Assembly (NCBI GenBank): GCA_903822435.1
Contig: CAIJPE010000083.1
Location: 1-40,708 of the forward strand
DNA from: an uncultured beta proteobacterium
GTDB taxonomy: Bacteria > Pseudomonadota > Gammaproteobacteria > Burkholderiales > Burkholderiaceae_C
Direction: 5' to 3'
DNA length: 40,708 nucleotides
A program made the translations under genes and the position numbers. Of this stretch, positions 15,629 to 23,716 are shown one piece after another (positions within the stretch are counted from its first letter, which is position 1; each line of letters opens with the position of its first letter). Below the pieces are notes generated by a model. That model saw nothing but the letters and a program-made list of their open reading frames with translations, was not told the DNA's origin and made no database searches.

Positions 15629-16768
15629 TCAGGGCTCGACCTTCCAGTCGCCGTTGACCACCTTCAGGATCACGCCGGTGTCGGGCCGGAAGCCCCAATG
15701 GTCGGTGGGCGTGAAGTCGAGCACGCCGTGCGAGACGGCCAGGGCCGGGGTGGATTCCAGCGCGTCCTTCAGGGCCTGGCGGAACTCGGGCGTGCCGGGC
15801 TTGGCCTTCTTCAGGGCGATGGGCACGACCTTGTCGAGCATCAGGTACGTGTCGTAGGAATGCGCGCCGAACTGGTTGCGGCTGCCAACGCCGTACGCGG
15901 CTTCGTAGGCGGCATTGAACTTCATGCCCAAGGCCTTGCTGGGGTTGCTGTCGGGCAATTGCTCGGCGGCCACCACCGGGCCGGCCGTGACGAAAGTGCC
16001 TTCCACGGCCTTGCCGCCCACGCGGGTGAGGTCCTTGCTGGCGGCTGCGTGGGTCTGGTAGTACACGCCCTTGTAGCCGCGGTCGACCAGGCCCAGCTGC
16101 GGCATGGCCGCGCCGCTGCCCGAGGCCACCACCACCATCGCGTCGGGGTTGGCGGCGGTGAGCTTCAGGGCCTGGGCCGTCACGCTGGTGTCGCTGCGCG
16201 CAAAGCGCTCGGTGGCCACCAGCTTGATGCCGGCCTTTTCGAGGCGCGGCGTGAGCTCTTGCAGCCAGCCTTCGCCATAGGCGTCGGTGTAGCCCAGGAA
16301 GCCCACGGTCTTCACGCCGTGCTTGACCATGTGCGCCACCATCGCATTGGCCATGACGCCATTGCTCTGCGGCATGCGGAAGGTCCAGCTGTCCTTGCCC
16401 GGCGGCAGTTGCGCCGGTGAAAGGGCCAGCTGCACGGTCTTGCTCTCAACGGCCACTTCCGACATGGCGATGGCCACCGGCGTGATGACCGATCCGATGA
16501 TCACATCGACCTTGTCTTCGCTGACCAGGCGGCGCGCGTTCTGCACGCCCTTGGTGGGGTCGGTGGCGTCGTCGAGCACGATGAGCTTGACCTTCTCGCC
16601 GCCGATGGTGGCCGGCCACAGCTTGATGCCGTTGTTGGCCGGGATGCCCAGGCCCGAGCCCGGGCCGGTGAGCGACAGGCTCACGCCGATGGTGATGTCG
16701 GCCAGGGCCGGGGCCGCGGCGCACAGGGCGGCGGCGGCCGCCAAAAGGGTCTTGGTGAGCAGTTTCAT
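15629..16768 (-). CDS. livK: Liv-type periplasmic solute-binding protein
   Basis: A 379-residue protein with a clear signal peptide (MKLLTKTLL ... APALA before DITIGVSLS). The periplasmic-binding-protein type 1 fold shows in GVSLSLTGPGSGLG, DDATDPTKGVQNARRL, VDVIIGSVITPVA and FLGYTDAYGEGW. It captures the substrate for the LivH / LivM-LivG / LivF importer. In this operon the ligand is probably an aromatic acid such as p-coumarate, ferulate or a benzoate. The layout recalls the couP-type binding protein genes next to p-coumarate CoA enzymes in Rhodopseudomonas palustris, but ligand identity is inference. ATG 16768 lies 22 bases after the thioesterase stop, with AGACAA as a poor ribosome binding site. 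Confidence 0.94.
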   Translation of the reverse strand: MKLLTKTLLAAAAALCAAAPALADITIGVSLSLTGPGSGLGIPANNGIKLWPATIGGEKVKLIVLDDATDPTKGVQNARRLVSEDKVDVIIGSVITPVAIAMSEVAVESKTVQLALSPAQLPPGKDSWTFRMPQSNGVMANAMVAHMVKHGVKTVGFLGYTDAYGEGWLQELTPRLEKAGIKLVATERFARSDTSVTAQALKLTAANPDAMVVVASGSGAAMPQLGLVDRGYKGVYYQTHAAASKDLTRVGGKAVEGTFVTAGPVVAAEQLPDSNPSKALGMKFNAAYEAAYGVGSRNQFGAHSYDTYLMLDKVVPIALKKAKPGTPEFRQALKDALESTPALAVSHGVLDFTPTDHWGFRPDTGVILKVVNGDWKVEP

Positions 16769-16790
16769 GGTTTGTCTCCGGGAGTCGTGC

Positions 16791-17210
16791 TTAGGAACAA
16801 AGGGCCTTGATGTCGTCGGGAATGGGAATGGCGCGGATTCGGTCGGGGTCGGCCGGGTCGCGCATGCAGAAGGCGCGCACTTCGGTGCCTTCGCACAGCA
16901 CCATCTCGCCGCGCTTGACCACGTGGCGGTGGCGGAACGTCTTGGCGGCCCAGTCCTCGATGGTGGTGTGCACCTGGATGGTTTCGCCATACGTGGCGGT
17001 CTTCAGGAACCGGGTGTGGATCTCGAGCAACGGCGTGCCGATGATGCCGCGCGTCTTGACCAGCTCTCGCCAGGGCGGCACGCCGCAGGCCATGAAGAAG
17101 GCCAGCGACGCTTCGTCCATCCAGCGGTTGAAGTTGGGGAAGAACACGATCCCGGCCGGGTCGCAGTCGCCGAACTGCACATGCACCGTGTGGACGTGGC
17201 TGCGGCTCAT
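16791..17210 (-). CDS. Acyl-CoA thioesterase, 4-hydroxybenzoyl-CoA thioesterase family (hot-dog fold)
   Basis: A 139-residue single hot-dog domain. The motif VQFGDCDPAGIVFFPNF places an aspartate at D17, the same position as the catalytic aspartate of the Pseudomonas 4-hydroxybenzoyl-CoA thioesterase. The following NRWMDEASLAFF helix is also characteristic. It hydrolyses an aryl-CoA, probably releasing a free hydroxybenzoate and CoA after side-chain removal, in the cytoplasm. Its ATG overlaps the crotonase stop (ATGA), so the two are made together. The fit to the chain (ligase, hydratase, thioesterase) supports a hydroxycinnamate pathway that ends in a hydroxybenzoate. Confidence 0.92.
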   Translation of the reverse strand: MSRSHVHTVHVQFGDCDPAGIVFFPNFNRWMDEASLAFFMACGVPPWRELVKTRGIIGTPLLEIHTRFLKTATYGETIQVHTTIEDWAAKTFRHRHVVKRGEMVLCEGTEVRAFCMRDPADPDRIRAIPIPDDIKALCS

Positions 17211-18025
17211 CCCAAGCCCACCTTGCCCGCGCGCTTGTCGAGGAAGGCGCGCACGCGTTCCTTGGCGGCTTCGTCGCCCTGGGCAATGGAGGAGATGAGC
17301 GATTCCATGAAGAGGCCATCGGCGGCCGGCAGGTCGGCGATGCGCGGCAGCGCCTGCGTGATGGCGTAGTTGGACAGCGGCGCGTTGCCGGCGATCTTCT
17401 GCGCCAGGGCCAAGGCCTTGGCCACGCCTTCGCCTTCGCCGACCAGGTAGTTGGAGATGCCGAAGGCCTGCCCTTCCTGCGCATCGAAGACACGGCCGGT
17501 CAGCATCATGTCGGTCATGCGCGCCACGCCGATCAGGCGGCTGATCCGCACCGAGCCCCCGCCCCCCACGAAGATGCCCCGCGTGCCTTCGGGCAGGCCG
17601 TAGAAGGCCGTGGACTCGGCCACGCGCAGGTGGGCCGAAGAGGCCAGCTCGAGGCCGCCGCCCACCACGGCGCCGTGCAGCACGGCGATCACGGGTACGC
17701 GGCCGTACTGGATCTGGTCGAAGGCGGCGTGCCAGGCACGCGAGTGCTGCATGCCTTCGGTGACGTTGCGCTCGGTCACTTCGCTGAGGTCCAGGCCTGC
17801 GCAGAAGTGCGTGCCTTCGCCGCTGACGATCGCCACGCGGATGTCGGCTGGCAGGTGGATGAACGCGGTGTGCAACTGGGCCAGCAGTTCATCGCTGACC
17901 GAGTTGCGCTTGGCCGGGCGGTTCAGGCGGATGTGCAGCACGGGGCCCGCCTGTTGCAGGACGAGCATCGAAAGCGCGTCGAGCGGGCCGCCCGTGGGGG
18001 CCAGCGGTTGGAAGGCGAGGGTCAT
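17207..18025 (-). CDS. Crotonase-fold enoyl-CoA hydratase family enzyme
   Basis: A 272-residue crotonase. The first oxyanion-hole motif FCAGLDL is at residues 74-80, the second GAVVGGGLELA near 118-128, and the candidate acid/base glutamate is E146 in LPEGTRG. The pattern is typical of hydratases acting on acyl-CoA. Beside a feruloyl-CoA synthase it probably hydrates the side chain of feruloyl- or p-coumaroyl-CoA, and might also carry out the retro-aldol step like Ech. It differs in wording from the classical feruloyl-CoA hydratase/lyase N-terminus (WKTVKVEV), so hydration alone is equally possible. ATG 18025 is preceded by AGGA. Confidence 0.88.
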   Translation of the reverse strand: MTLAFQPLAPTGGPLDALSMLVLQQAGPVLHIRLNRPAKRNSVSDELLAQLHTAFIHLPADIRVAIVSGEGTHFCAGLDLSEVTERNVTEGMQHSRAWHAAFDQIQYGRVPVIAVLHGAVVGGGLELASSAHLRVAESTAFYGLPEGTRGIFVGGGGSVRISRLIGVARMTDMMLTGRVFDAQEGQAFGISNYLVGEGEGVAKALALAQKIAGNAPLSNYAITQALPRIADLPAADGLFMESLISSIAQGDEAAKERVRAFLDKRAGKVGLG

Positions 18026-18084
18026 CGTAAGTCCTGGAGAAATCGATCGAAAGGGCAGGGCGGGGGCATCGTCGGGCGCGCCGC

Positions 18085-19932
18085 TCAGGGCCGGATCACG
18101 CGGGCATCGGGCGGGCTAGCGTACAGCGCCTGCACGTCCACGGCTCTCCGGGCGAGCACCAGCCGCTGGTTGACGTAGCCCTTGTCGGTTATCTCGCCGG
18201 CCGCGGCCTGAGGCGAGTCCGGCAGCAGCAACACGCGCGCGGGGGTCTGCGAGGAGCCGGCGCCTTCACGGCGCAGCGCAGTCAGCGCACGGCGCACGTG
18301 CCCGGCCATTTCTTCGGCCGGCAGGGCCCGGCCGGCCTCACTGAGGAAGACCAGCGCGCCGATTTCGCTGCGGTCGTGTCCGGTGATGACCACGTCCTGT
18401 GCGTAAGGCGCCAGCGCCGAGACGACCTTCACCCGCAGCGTGCCCACGCTCACCCAGGTGCCGCTGGTGAGCTTGAAGTCTTCGGCCACGCGGCCGTCGA
18501 AGACCACGCCCTGCAGCGGATCGGCCGGGTCGCGCAGCTGGCCGGCGTCGCCGATGAGGTAGTAGCCGTCTTCGTCGAAGGCGCCGCGCGTGGCCGCTTC
18601 GTCGTGGCGGTAGCCCGGGAAGATGTGGTCGCCCTTCACGCGCAGCTCGAGCTTGCTACCGTTGGGTATGAATTTCAGGCTGGCCCCGGGCAGCGGCAGC
18701 CCGATGACGCCGGGGCGGTCGAGCTTCCAGCTGGCGAAGGTGATGGCCGGCGCGGTCTCGGTGCTGCCCCACGAGGTGGTGAGCCAGAGCGGTTCGGCGC
18801 GCACGCGGGCCGCCGCGGCTTCCAGGCGCCGCCAGGTGGATTCGGGCATGCCGGCGCCGGCGTAGAAGCACATGCGAAGCCGGCCGAAGAAGCGGCGTGC
18901 CAGGTCGTCGTCGGTCTCCAGCGCGGGCAGCATCATCTCGTAGCCGCGCGGCACGTTGAAGTAGATCGTGGGTTGCACGCCGTCGTCGCCGTCGGCACCC
19001 GCGCGCAGGTGCGCCAGGGTGCAGTCGATGGCGCCGGGCAGCGGACGGCCCTCGTCGATGTACATCGTGCCGCCGGTGCGCATGACGATGTGCAGGTTGT
19101 GGTTGCCGCCGAAGGTGTGGCTCCAGGGCAGCCAGTCGAGCAGGACGGGCTTCTCGGCGTCCAGAAAGCGCAGGCACTGGGCCAGCATCTGCTGGTTGGC
19201 GCACAGCATGCGGTGGGTGTTGATCACCACCTTCGGGTGCCCGGTGGAGCCCGAGGTGAGCAGGTATTTGGCGTGCGTGTCGGGCGTGATGGCGGCAAAG
19301 GCGCGCATCACGGCCGGTGTCTCGGGCGTGTCCAGCAGGCGCGAGAAGGGCAGCGCGCCGGCATGCGCTTCGGCACCCTGGCTGAACACCGCCCGGGGCG
19401 CCACGCCCGCATCGTGCAGGGCCGGGCCGTACACGGCGGCATCGCTGGCATAGACCAGGGCCGGATCCAGCGTCTGCAGGATGCCGTGGATGCGCCCGTA
19501 GTCCCCCGCGGCCAACCGACAGTAGGCGCTGGAAACCGTACACACGGCGCGGCCCACGTGCATGCCCGCCAGCAGCAGCACCAGGTGATCCAGCGCGTTG
19601 TCCGACAGCACGACGATGGGCTTGGCCGGGTCGAGGCCCAGATCGAGCAAGCCCTGGGCCACCGAGCCCACCTGCGCGCGCAGCGCACCCCAGCTCAGCC
19701 GCCGCCAGCCCCCCTCAGCCCTGCCCTCGGCGAAGGCGATGGCATCGGGGGTGCGGGCCGCCCAGGCTTCCAGCCATTCGCCCACGCAGCGCGCATAGGG
19801 CGCCAGCGGCTCGGGCGAGCGGAGGATGAAGGCCCCGCCGCCCAGGTCGATCTTCTCGACGCGGCGCGGTGCCAACAGGCGCGGGTCGTCGAAGAAGCCG
19901 GCGGCTTGAGCAGGTGCGATGTGTGTCTCCAT
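18085..19932 (-). CDS. fcs: Feruloyl-CoA synthase-type acyl-CoA ligase
   Basis: A 615-residue adenylate-forming ligase. The ATP-binding motif LLTSGSTGHPK is at residues 225-234, the A4/A5 segment TTSWGSTETAPA is mid-protein and the hinge motif DGRVAEDFKLTSGTWVSVG is near the C-terminus. The DxxxEDFKLxxGTWV wording and the N-terminal block with PYARCVGEWLEAWA are typical of the feruloyl-CoA synthase family, which activates ferulate, p-coumarate or caffeate with ATP and CoA. ATG 19932 lies 27 bases downstream of the palindromic operator. It is the first gene of the minus-strand operon and the committed step of the pathway. The exact phenylpropenoate cannot be fixed from sequence alone. Confidence 0.9.
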   Translation of the reverse strand: METHIAPAQAAGFFDDPRLLAPRRVEKIDLGGGAFILRSPEPLAPYARCVGEWLEAWAARTPDAIAFAEGRAEGGWRRLSWGALRAQVGSVAQGLLDLGLDPAKPIVVLSDNALDHLVLLLAGMHVGRAVCTVSSAYCRLAAGDYGRIHGILQTLDPALVYASDAAVYGPALHDAGVAPRAVFSQGAEAHAGALPFSRLLDTPETPAVMRAFAAITPDTHAKYLLTSGSTGHPKVVINTHRMLCANQQMLAQCLRFLDAEKPVLLDWLPWSHTFGGNHNLHIVMRTGGTMYIDEGRPLPGAIDCTLAHLRAGADGDDGVQPTIYFNVPRGYEMMLPALETDDDLARRFFGRLRMCFYAGAGMPESTWRRLEAAAARVRAEPLWLTTSWGSTETAPAITFASWKLDRPGVIGLPLPGASLKFIPNGSKLELRVKGDHIFPGYRHDEAATRGAFDEDGYYLIGDAGQLRDPADPLQGVVFDGRVAEDFKLTSGTWVSVGTLRVKVVSALAPYAQDVVITGHDRSEIGALVFLSEAGRALPAEEMAGHVRRALTALRREGAGSSQTPARVLLLPDSPQAAAGEITDKGYVNQRLVLARRAVDVQALYASPPDARVIRP

Positions 19933-19958
19933 CAGGGCCCCGGCATGGTGAATTGATC

Positions 19959-19977
19959 CATACACATCTGTATGTGT
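19959..19977. promoter_or_regulatory. Overlapping palindromes, probable TetR operator
   Basis: Two 6-bp palindromes overlap by most of their length: CATACA/TGTATG (19959-19974) and ACACAT/ATGTGT (19962-19977), each with a four-base spacer. They lie in the 127-base gap between the divergent feruloyl-CoA synthase and tetR genes. This AT-rich dyad stands out from the GC-rich background and is the size of a TetR-family site, so it probably controls both genes. Confidence 0.7.
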
Positions 19978-20059
19978 TTGGTGCGAATGGTAGGCCTCAC
20001 GGCCACGTCCTGGCATCCGGGTTTGCACCCGGTTCCATACAGCACTGAATGGAGGCATC

Positions 20060-20707
20060 GTGCGGCCCATGGCTTCCGTTCCCCCGCGCACCCAGCCCTT
20101 GAAGCGCCGCGCCGCGCCGGCGGTGGCAGAGACACCGCGCGAGACACTGACGCCCGAGAGCTGGATCGAGGCGGCCACCGACGTACTCGTCGACCAGGGC
20201 ATCGACCATGTGCGGGTCGACGTCCTGGCCGGCCAGCTGCAAGTCACGCGTGGCAGCTTCTACTGGCACTTCCGCGACCGCGAAGACCTGCTGCGGCGCG
20301 TGTTGCAGGCCTGGTCCGACCGCAGCACGGCGCTGCTCACGCGGCGCCTGGAAACCTCTCGCACCGACCCCCACGAGCAATTGCGCGACGTGATCTCGTT
20401 GCCCTTCCGGGGCCGCGCCGCAACGCGTGCGGCGCGCATCGAGCTCGCCATCCGCGCCTGGGCGCGCCGCGACGAGATGGCGCGACAGGCCGTGGATGCG
20501 TCCGATGCCAGCCGCATCGCCTATCACGGGCAGATCTTCGAAGCACTGGGTTTCGCGCCGGCCGAAGCCCGGGTGCGCGGCTTCGTGCTCTACAGCTGGG
20601 AGGTGGCCGAATCGATCCTGCACCGGCAGGGCGCGGCCACCCAGCGCCAGGAGCGCATCGCCTTCATCGAGAAGCTGATGCTGCAGCCCCTGCAGCCCGG
20701 CGCCTGA
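20060..20707 (+). CDS. TetR/AcrR-family transcriptional regulator
   Basis: A 215-residue regulator. After a basic, alanine-rich leader of about 30 residues, the helix-turn-helix domain runs through SWIEAATDVLVDQGIDHVRV and LAGQLQVTRGSFYWHF, where GSFYWHF is the TetR recognition-helix signature. The C-terminal half is a helical ligand-binding region. GTG 20060 is chosen because GGAGG is at 20051-20055, four bases upstream; ATG 20069 is the alternative. It is divergent from the feruloyl-CoA synthase operon, with a palindromic operator between them. A repressor released by a hydroxycinnamate or its CoA thioester is the likely model; MarR proteins do this job in many species, so a TetR protein here is a variation. 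Confidence 0.9.
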   Translation: MRPMASVPPRTQPLKRRAAPAVAETPRETLTPESWIEAATDVLVDQGIDHVRVDVLAGQLQVTRGSFYWHFRDREDLLRRVLQAWSDRSTALLTRRLETSRTDPHEQLRDVISLPFRGRAATRAARIELAIRAWARRDEMARQAVDASDASRIAYHGQIFEALGFAPAEARVRGFVLYSWEVAESILHRQGAATQRQERIAFIEKLMLQPLQPGA

Positions 20708-20728
20708 CTGCGCGCTGCATCAGGCGCC
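20699..20728. terminator. Bidirectional hairpin between tetR and the iron-protein gene
   Basis: A perfect 9-bp inverted repeat, GGCGCCTGA at 20699-20707 and TCAGGCGCC at 20720-20728, with a 12-base loop. The two convergent stop codons form part of the arms (TGA on the plus strand, TCA for the minus-strand gene). It has no T-tract but the stem is strong, and it sits exactly where a two-way terminator is needed. Confidence 0.6.
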
Positions 20729-22741
20729 TGGGGCCACGAACCCGGCCGCCACGTGCGACAGATCGCAGAACGGCTTGTTCTTCGACTGACCGCAGCGGCA
20801 CAACCAGGCCTCCGACACCCGCGCCACGGTGCGGCCAGTGCCGGCGCAGATCTCCAGGTTGCCCCGCACCTGAAGGGGGCCGTTGGTCTGTGGTGCGATG
20901 GCCAGCGGCCCGTCGCGCACGGCCAGGGCTCCGGTGTTGCCGCTGGGCGGCTCGCCGCTGGCCACGAAATGCGCGGCCACGTGACTGCCGTCGCACCAGG
21001 GCTTGCGCTGCGACTGGCCGCAGCGGCACAGCGTGGCGCGATAGCCGTCGTCCTGGGTCTGGCCTGCCAGCGTGATCGAGATCGGTGCATGCACGGCGTA
21101 GGGGCCGTTCTCGCGCAGCCGCAGGGTGTTGACGGGCGGCGCCGCCTCGGCCGGGCCGCCGTCGTGGCGTTGGTAGCGGATGGCACCCGACGGGCAGTTG
21201 TGGGCCACCCCCACCAGGGTTTCAACCGGAACCGTGTCGGGGTAGATCCACTCGCCGGGCGTGTTGGCCTTGAAAACCGTGGGCGCGTCCAGCACGCAAT
21301 GGCGCGAGTGGATGCAGCGGCGGCCTTCATAGACCACGGTGACGCCGCGGCCCTGGACGTTTTCGATCGGGTTGGCGGCAGGGACGGCAGCGGCGATCGG
21401 TGCCACGGTCAAGGCCGCCGGCACCGGCGTGTTCACCGCCGGGGGCTCCACCCCGGCCATCGAGGCCAGCAGCGCCTGCTGCTGGCCCAGCACTTCGATG
21501 ACGCGCGGCCACGCCGCCTCCGATTCACCGGGCACCGTCGTCACGGGCAGCAGGCCCTGGGCGCGGTCGCGCAACTGGCCCAGGCGCTCGGCCACGACGC
21601 GCGCGGCGCTGGCATGCGGCAGGACGGCCAGGGTGCGCAGCGGCGTGAAGGTGAGCCCGGCGTGCGGGGTGGCCGCACCGTCCTGCGCAGGCCGGGCCGC
21701 CAGCCCCTGGCCCACGGGAACCAGGGCCCGCATGAGTGCAAAGCTGGTGGCCAGCCAGGTGGCCTTCTCGGCGCGGTCGTGGACACTGAAGCCCTGCAGC
21801 AAGCAGCGCATCGAGGTGGTGTAGAGCGCGTTGCCGATGTCCAGCCAGCGCGCGATCACCGCGTGGTTGACGTGAACGCGCTCGGCGCTGGCCTGCACGG
21901 GCGCGTTCATCACCGGGTTGGTGGCCGCGGGCCACGCGGGCTCGAAGGCAGGGTCCGCGGCCGTGAGCGCGCGCAGCTCTTCGGACACCGAACTGAAGCG
22001 CGAGAAGTGCGAACTCTGGTTGTCCGCACCAGCACCCTCGCCCTGTGTGACGATGGTGTGCAGGGCCGCCTGGGCGCTGGCCAGCCCGGTCACGGCCGCA
22101 ACGCCCGGCAAGGGCGCCAGTGCGCCGTCCACCTGGAGCCGGGGGTCGCCGATGAAGAGTTCGGCCTCGCCCACCGACTGCACGCAGGCTTCGAAGGCGT
22201 GCACCAGCATGTCGTACAACTCGCCCACGGTCTCGTAGTCGCGAGGCCCGGGGCTCAGCCGCTCGGCCGGAACCTTGCGGCGGTAGGCGCGGGCAGGCTC
22301 GAAGCCGCTGCCGTCGGCCAGCCGGGCGCCGGTGGGGCGCTCGAGGTACATGAAGTGCTCGATGGTGGCCGGGCTGAACGGGCCCAGGCGGATCACGAAG
22401 CCGGCCGGGTAAGGCCCCGAGTCCACGGGCAGGGCGGGCCTGTTCATGTGGGGCGGCGCGCCCAGCGCGTTCATCAGGTTGCCCACCAGGCACAGGTGTG
22501 TCATCTCTTCCAGGGCCACGGAAGTCAGGATGCCGCGCCAGCGCGCCACGGCCTGCGCCTGCCCGGGCGTCCAGCGCGCGTCGACCCGCTTGAGGCTGAA
22601 GGCTGCATACAGGTAGCAGCACATCAGGTGATGCTCGATCTCGGCCGCTTCGTGCAGCCAATAGAGCAGCTGTTCGCGGCTGGGCGGCGGGGGCGGCGCA
22701 GGCACCGCGCGTTCGGAAGGAGCGGGGTTTTGGTCGGCCAT
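20720..22741 (-). CDS. Three-domain iron protein: ferritin-like, 4Fe-4S and twin CDGSH
   Basis: A 673-residue protein. Residues about 21-350 resemble a ferritin-like domain of the kind in iminophenylpyruvate dimer synthases; EIEHHLMCCYLY (35-46) and ALEEMTHL (76-83) hold likely metal ligands. A proline/alanine-rich linker leads to a single-cluster ferredoxin-like part with C476 and C482 in CIHSRHC and C516 in NCPSGAI. The C-terminus has two CDGSH-type iron-sulfur motifs: C572, C574, C583 and H587 (CRCGQSQRKPWCDGSH), and C648, C650, C659 and H663 (CRCGQSKNKPFCDLSH). ATG 22741 is a choice made on domain content; upstream starts have no better ribosome binding site. Redox or iron-storage work in the cytoplasm is inferred. 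It is divergent from the protease gene. Confidence 0.85.
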   Translation of the reverse strand: MADQNPAPSERAVPAPPPPPSREQLLYWLHEAAEIEHHLMCCYLYAAFSLKRVDARWTPGQAQAVARWRGILTSVALEEMTHLCLVGNLMNALGAPPHMNRPALPVDSGPYPAGFVIRLGPFSPATIEHFMYLERPTGARLADGSGFEPARAYRRKVPAERLSPGPRDYETVGELYDMLVHAFEACVQSVGEAELFIGDPRLQVDGALAPLPGVAAVTGLASAQAALHTIVTQGEGAGADNQSSHFSRFSSVSEELRALTAADPAFEPAWPAATNPVMNAPVQASAERVHVNHAVIARWLDIGNALYTTSMRCLLQGFSVHDRAEKATWLATSFALMRALVPVGQGLAARPAQDGAATPHAGLTFTPLRTLAVLPHASAARVVAERLGQLRDRAQGLLPVTTVPGESEAAWPRVIEVLGQQQALLASMAGVEPPAVNTPVPAALTVAPIAAAVPAANPIENVQGRGVTVVYEGRRCIHSRHCVLDAPTVFKANTPGEWIYPDTVPVETLVGVAHNCPSGAIRYQRHDGGPAEAAPPVNTLRLRENGPYAVHAPISITLAGQTQDDGYRATLCRCGQSQRKPWCDGSHVAAHFVASGEPPSGNTGALAVRDGPLAIAPQTNGPLQVRGNLEICAGTGRTVARVSEAWLCRCGQSKNKPFCDLSHVAAGFVAPGA

Positions 22742-22829
22742 GGTGCACACTGTAGCGGCCTGGGGCGGGCCGTGCATGGGTACGGTATCGCACAGACCGC
22801 CTGGCGGTCGGCTCGCTAGAAAGGCGCTC

Positions 22830-23675
22830 ATGATCGAACCTCTGTTGCTGACCACCACGCGCGTGTCCACTTTCGTGGGCAATCGCACCCTGACCGGAGC
22901 CAGCGGCTTCTTCTTCGAGCGCGACGAGCGTCTGTACCTCGTGACCAGCCGGCACGTGGTGATCGACAAGCCCAGCCGCCATTTCCCCGACCGCCTGGAA
23001 ATCGAGATCCACACCGACGCCGAAAACCTGACCCGCTCGACGGGTCTTTCGGTGCTTCTGTACCGAGACGGCAAGAGCGTGTGGCGCCAGGGCAAGGACA
23101 CCGGCGGCGAGATCGACGTGGCCGTGATCGAGATCGACCGCACGGCGCTGCCCGAATCCGTGGCGCTGCGGGCTTTCACGCCCGATCACCTCCAGGGCTC
23201 GCTGCAGGACGTCGAGGTCGGCAGCTCGCTTCTGATCGTGGGCTTTCCGCTCGGCTTCCACGATGGGCTGCATCACCTGCCCGTGGTGCGGCAGGCCGTC
23301 ATCGCCTCGTCGTTCGGCTTGCGGTTCCAGGGGCTGGGCTACTTTCTCACCGATGCCCGCACCCACCGTGGCACCAGCGGCGCACCGGTGGTGATGCGCA
23401 GCGATCAGGTGGACCACGGCCTGCCGTGGAAGCTGCTGGGCGTGCACTCGTCGCGCATGGACGTGGGCAGCCGCGACTTGAAGCTCGACGAGTCGCTGGG
23501 CCTGAACTGCGCCTGGTACGCCGACATCCTGATGACGTTGACATCCCAGGCGCCGTCGTTGGATGTGCCCACCGGGACCACCGTGCCTACAGCTCCGTTG
23601 GCTCCATCAGCGCCATCAGCGCCATTAGCGCCCGCGGTGCCCGCCGCTGCCCCGGCAGGCCCTGCAGCGGCCTGA
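22830..23675 (+). CDS. Trypsin-like serine peptidase with Pro/Ala-rich tail
   Basis: A 281-residue protein with a chymotrypsin-fold triad: H42 in TSRHVV, D96 in EIDVAVIEI and the nucleophile S183 in RGTSGAPV. It has no signal peptide and no PDZ domain, unlike DegP-type proteases, so it is probably cytosolic. The last 30 or so residues (PTAPLAPSAPSAPLAPAVP...) are a proline/alanine-rich tail encoded by a short run of 9-base repeats. ATG 22830 is preceded by AGAAAGG. It is divergent from the iron-protein gene with 88 bases between the starts, and its end faces csbD. The substrate is unknown. Confidence 0.85.
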   Translation: MIEPLLLTTTRVSTFVGNRTLTGASGFFFERDERLYLVTSRHVVIDKPSRHFPDRLEIEIHTDAENLTRSTGLSVLLYRDGKSVWRQGKDTGGEIDVAVIEIDRTALPESVALRAFTPDHLQGSLQDVEVGSSLLIVGFPLGFHDGLHHLPVVRQAVIASSFGLRFQGLGYFLTDARTHRGTSGAPVVMRSDQVDHGLPWKLLGVHSSRMDVGSRDLKLDESLGLNCAWYADILMTLTSQAPSLDVPTGTTVPTAPLAPSAPSAPLAPAVPAAAPAGPAAA

Positions 23676-23690
23676 AGGCTGTCCGCCCGC

Positions 23691-23716
23691 AGGCCTGCCT
23701 GCCTGGCTTCAGGCCT
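23691..23716. terminator. Hairpin between the peptidase and csbD genes
   Basis: AGGCCTG at 23691-23697 pairs perfectly with CAGGCCT at 23710-23716 over a 12-base loop. The right arm covers the csbD stop codon. The two genes converge here, so a two-way terminator is plausible; the stem is only seven pairs and no T-run follows. Confidence 0.4.
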
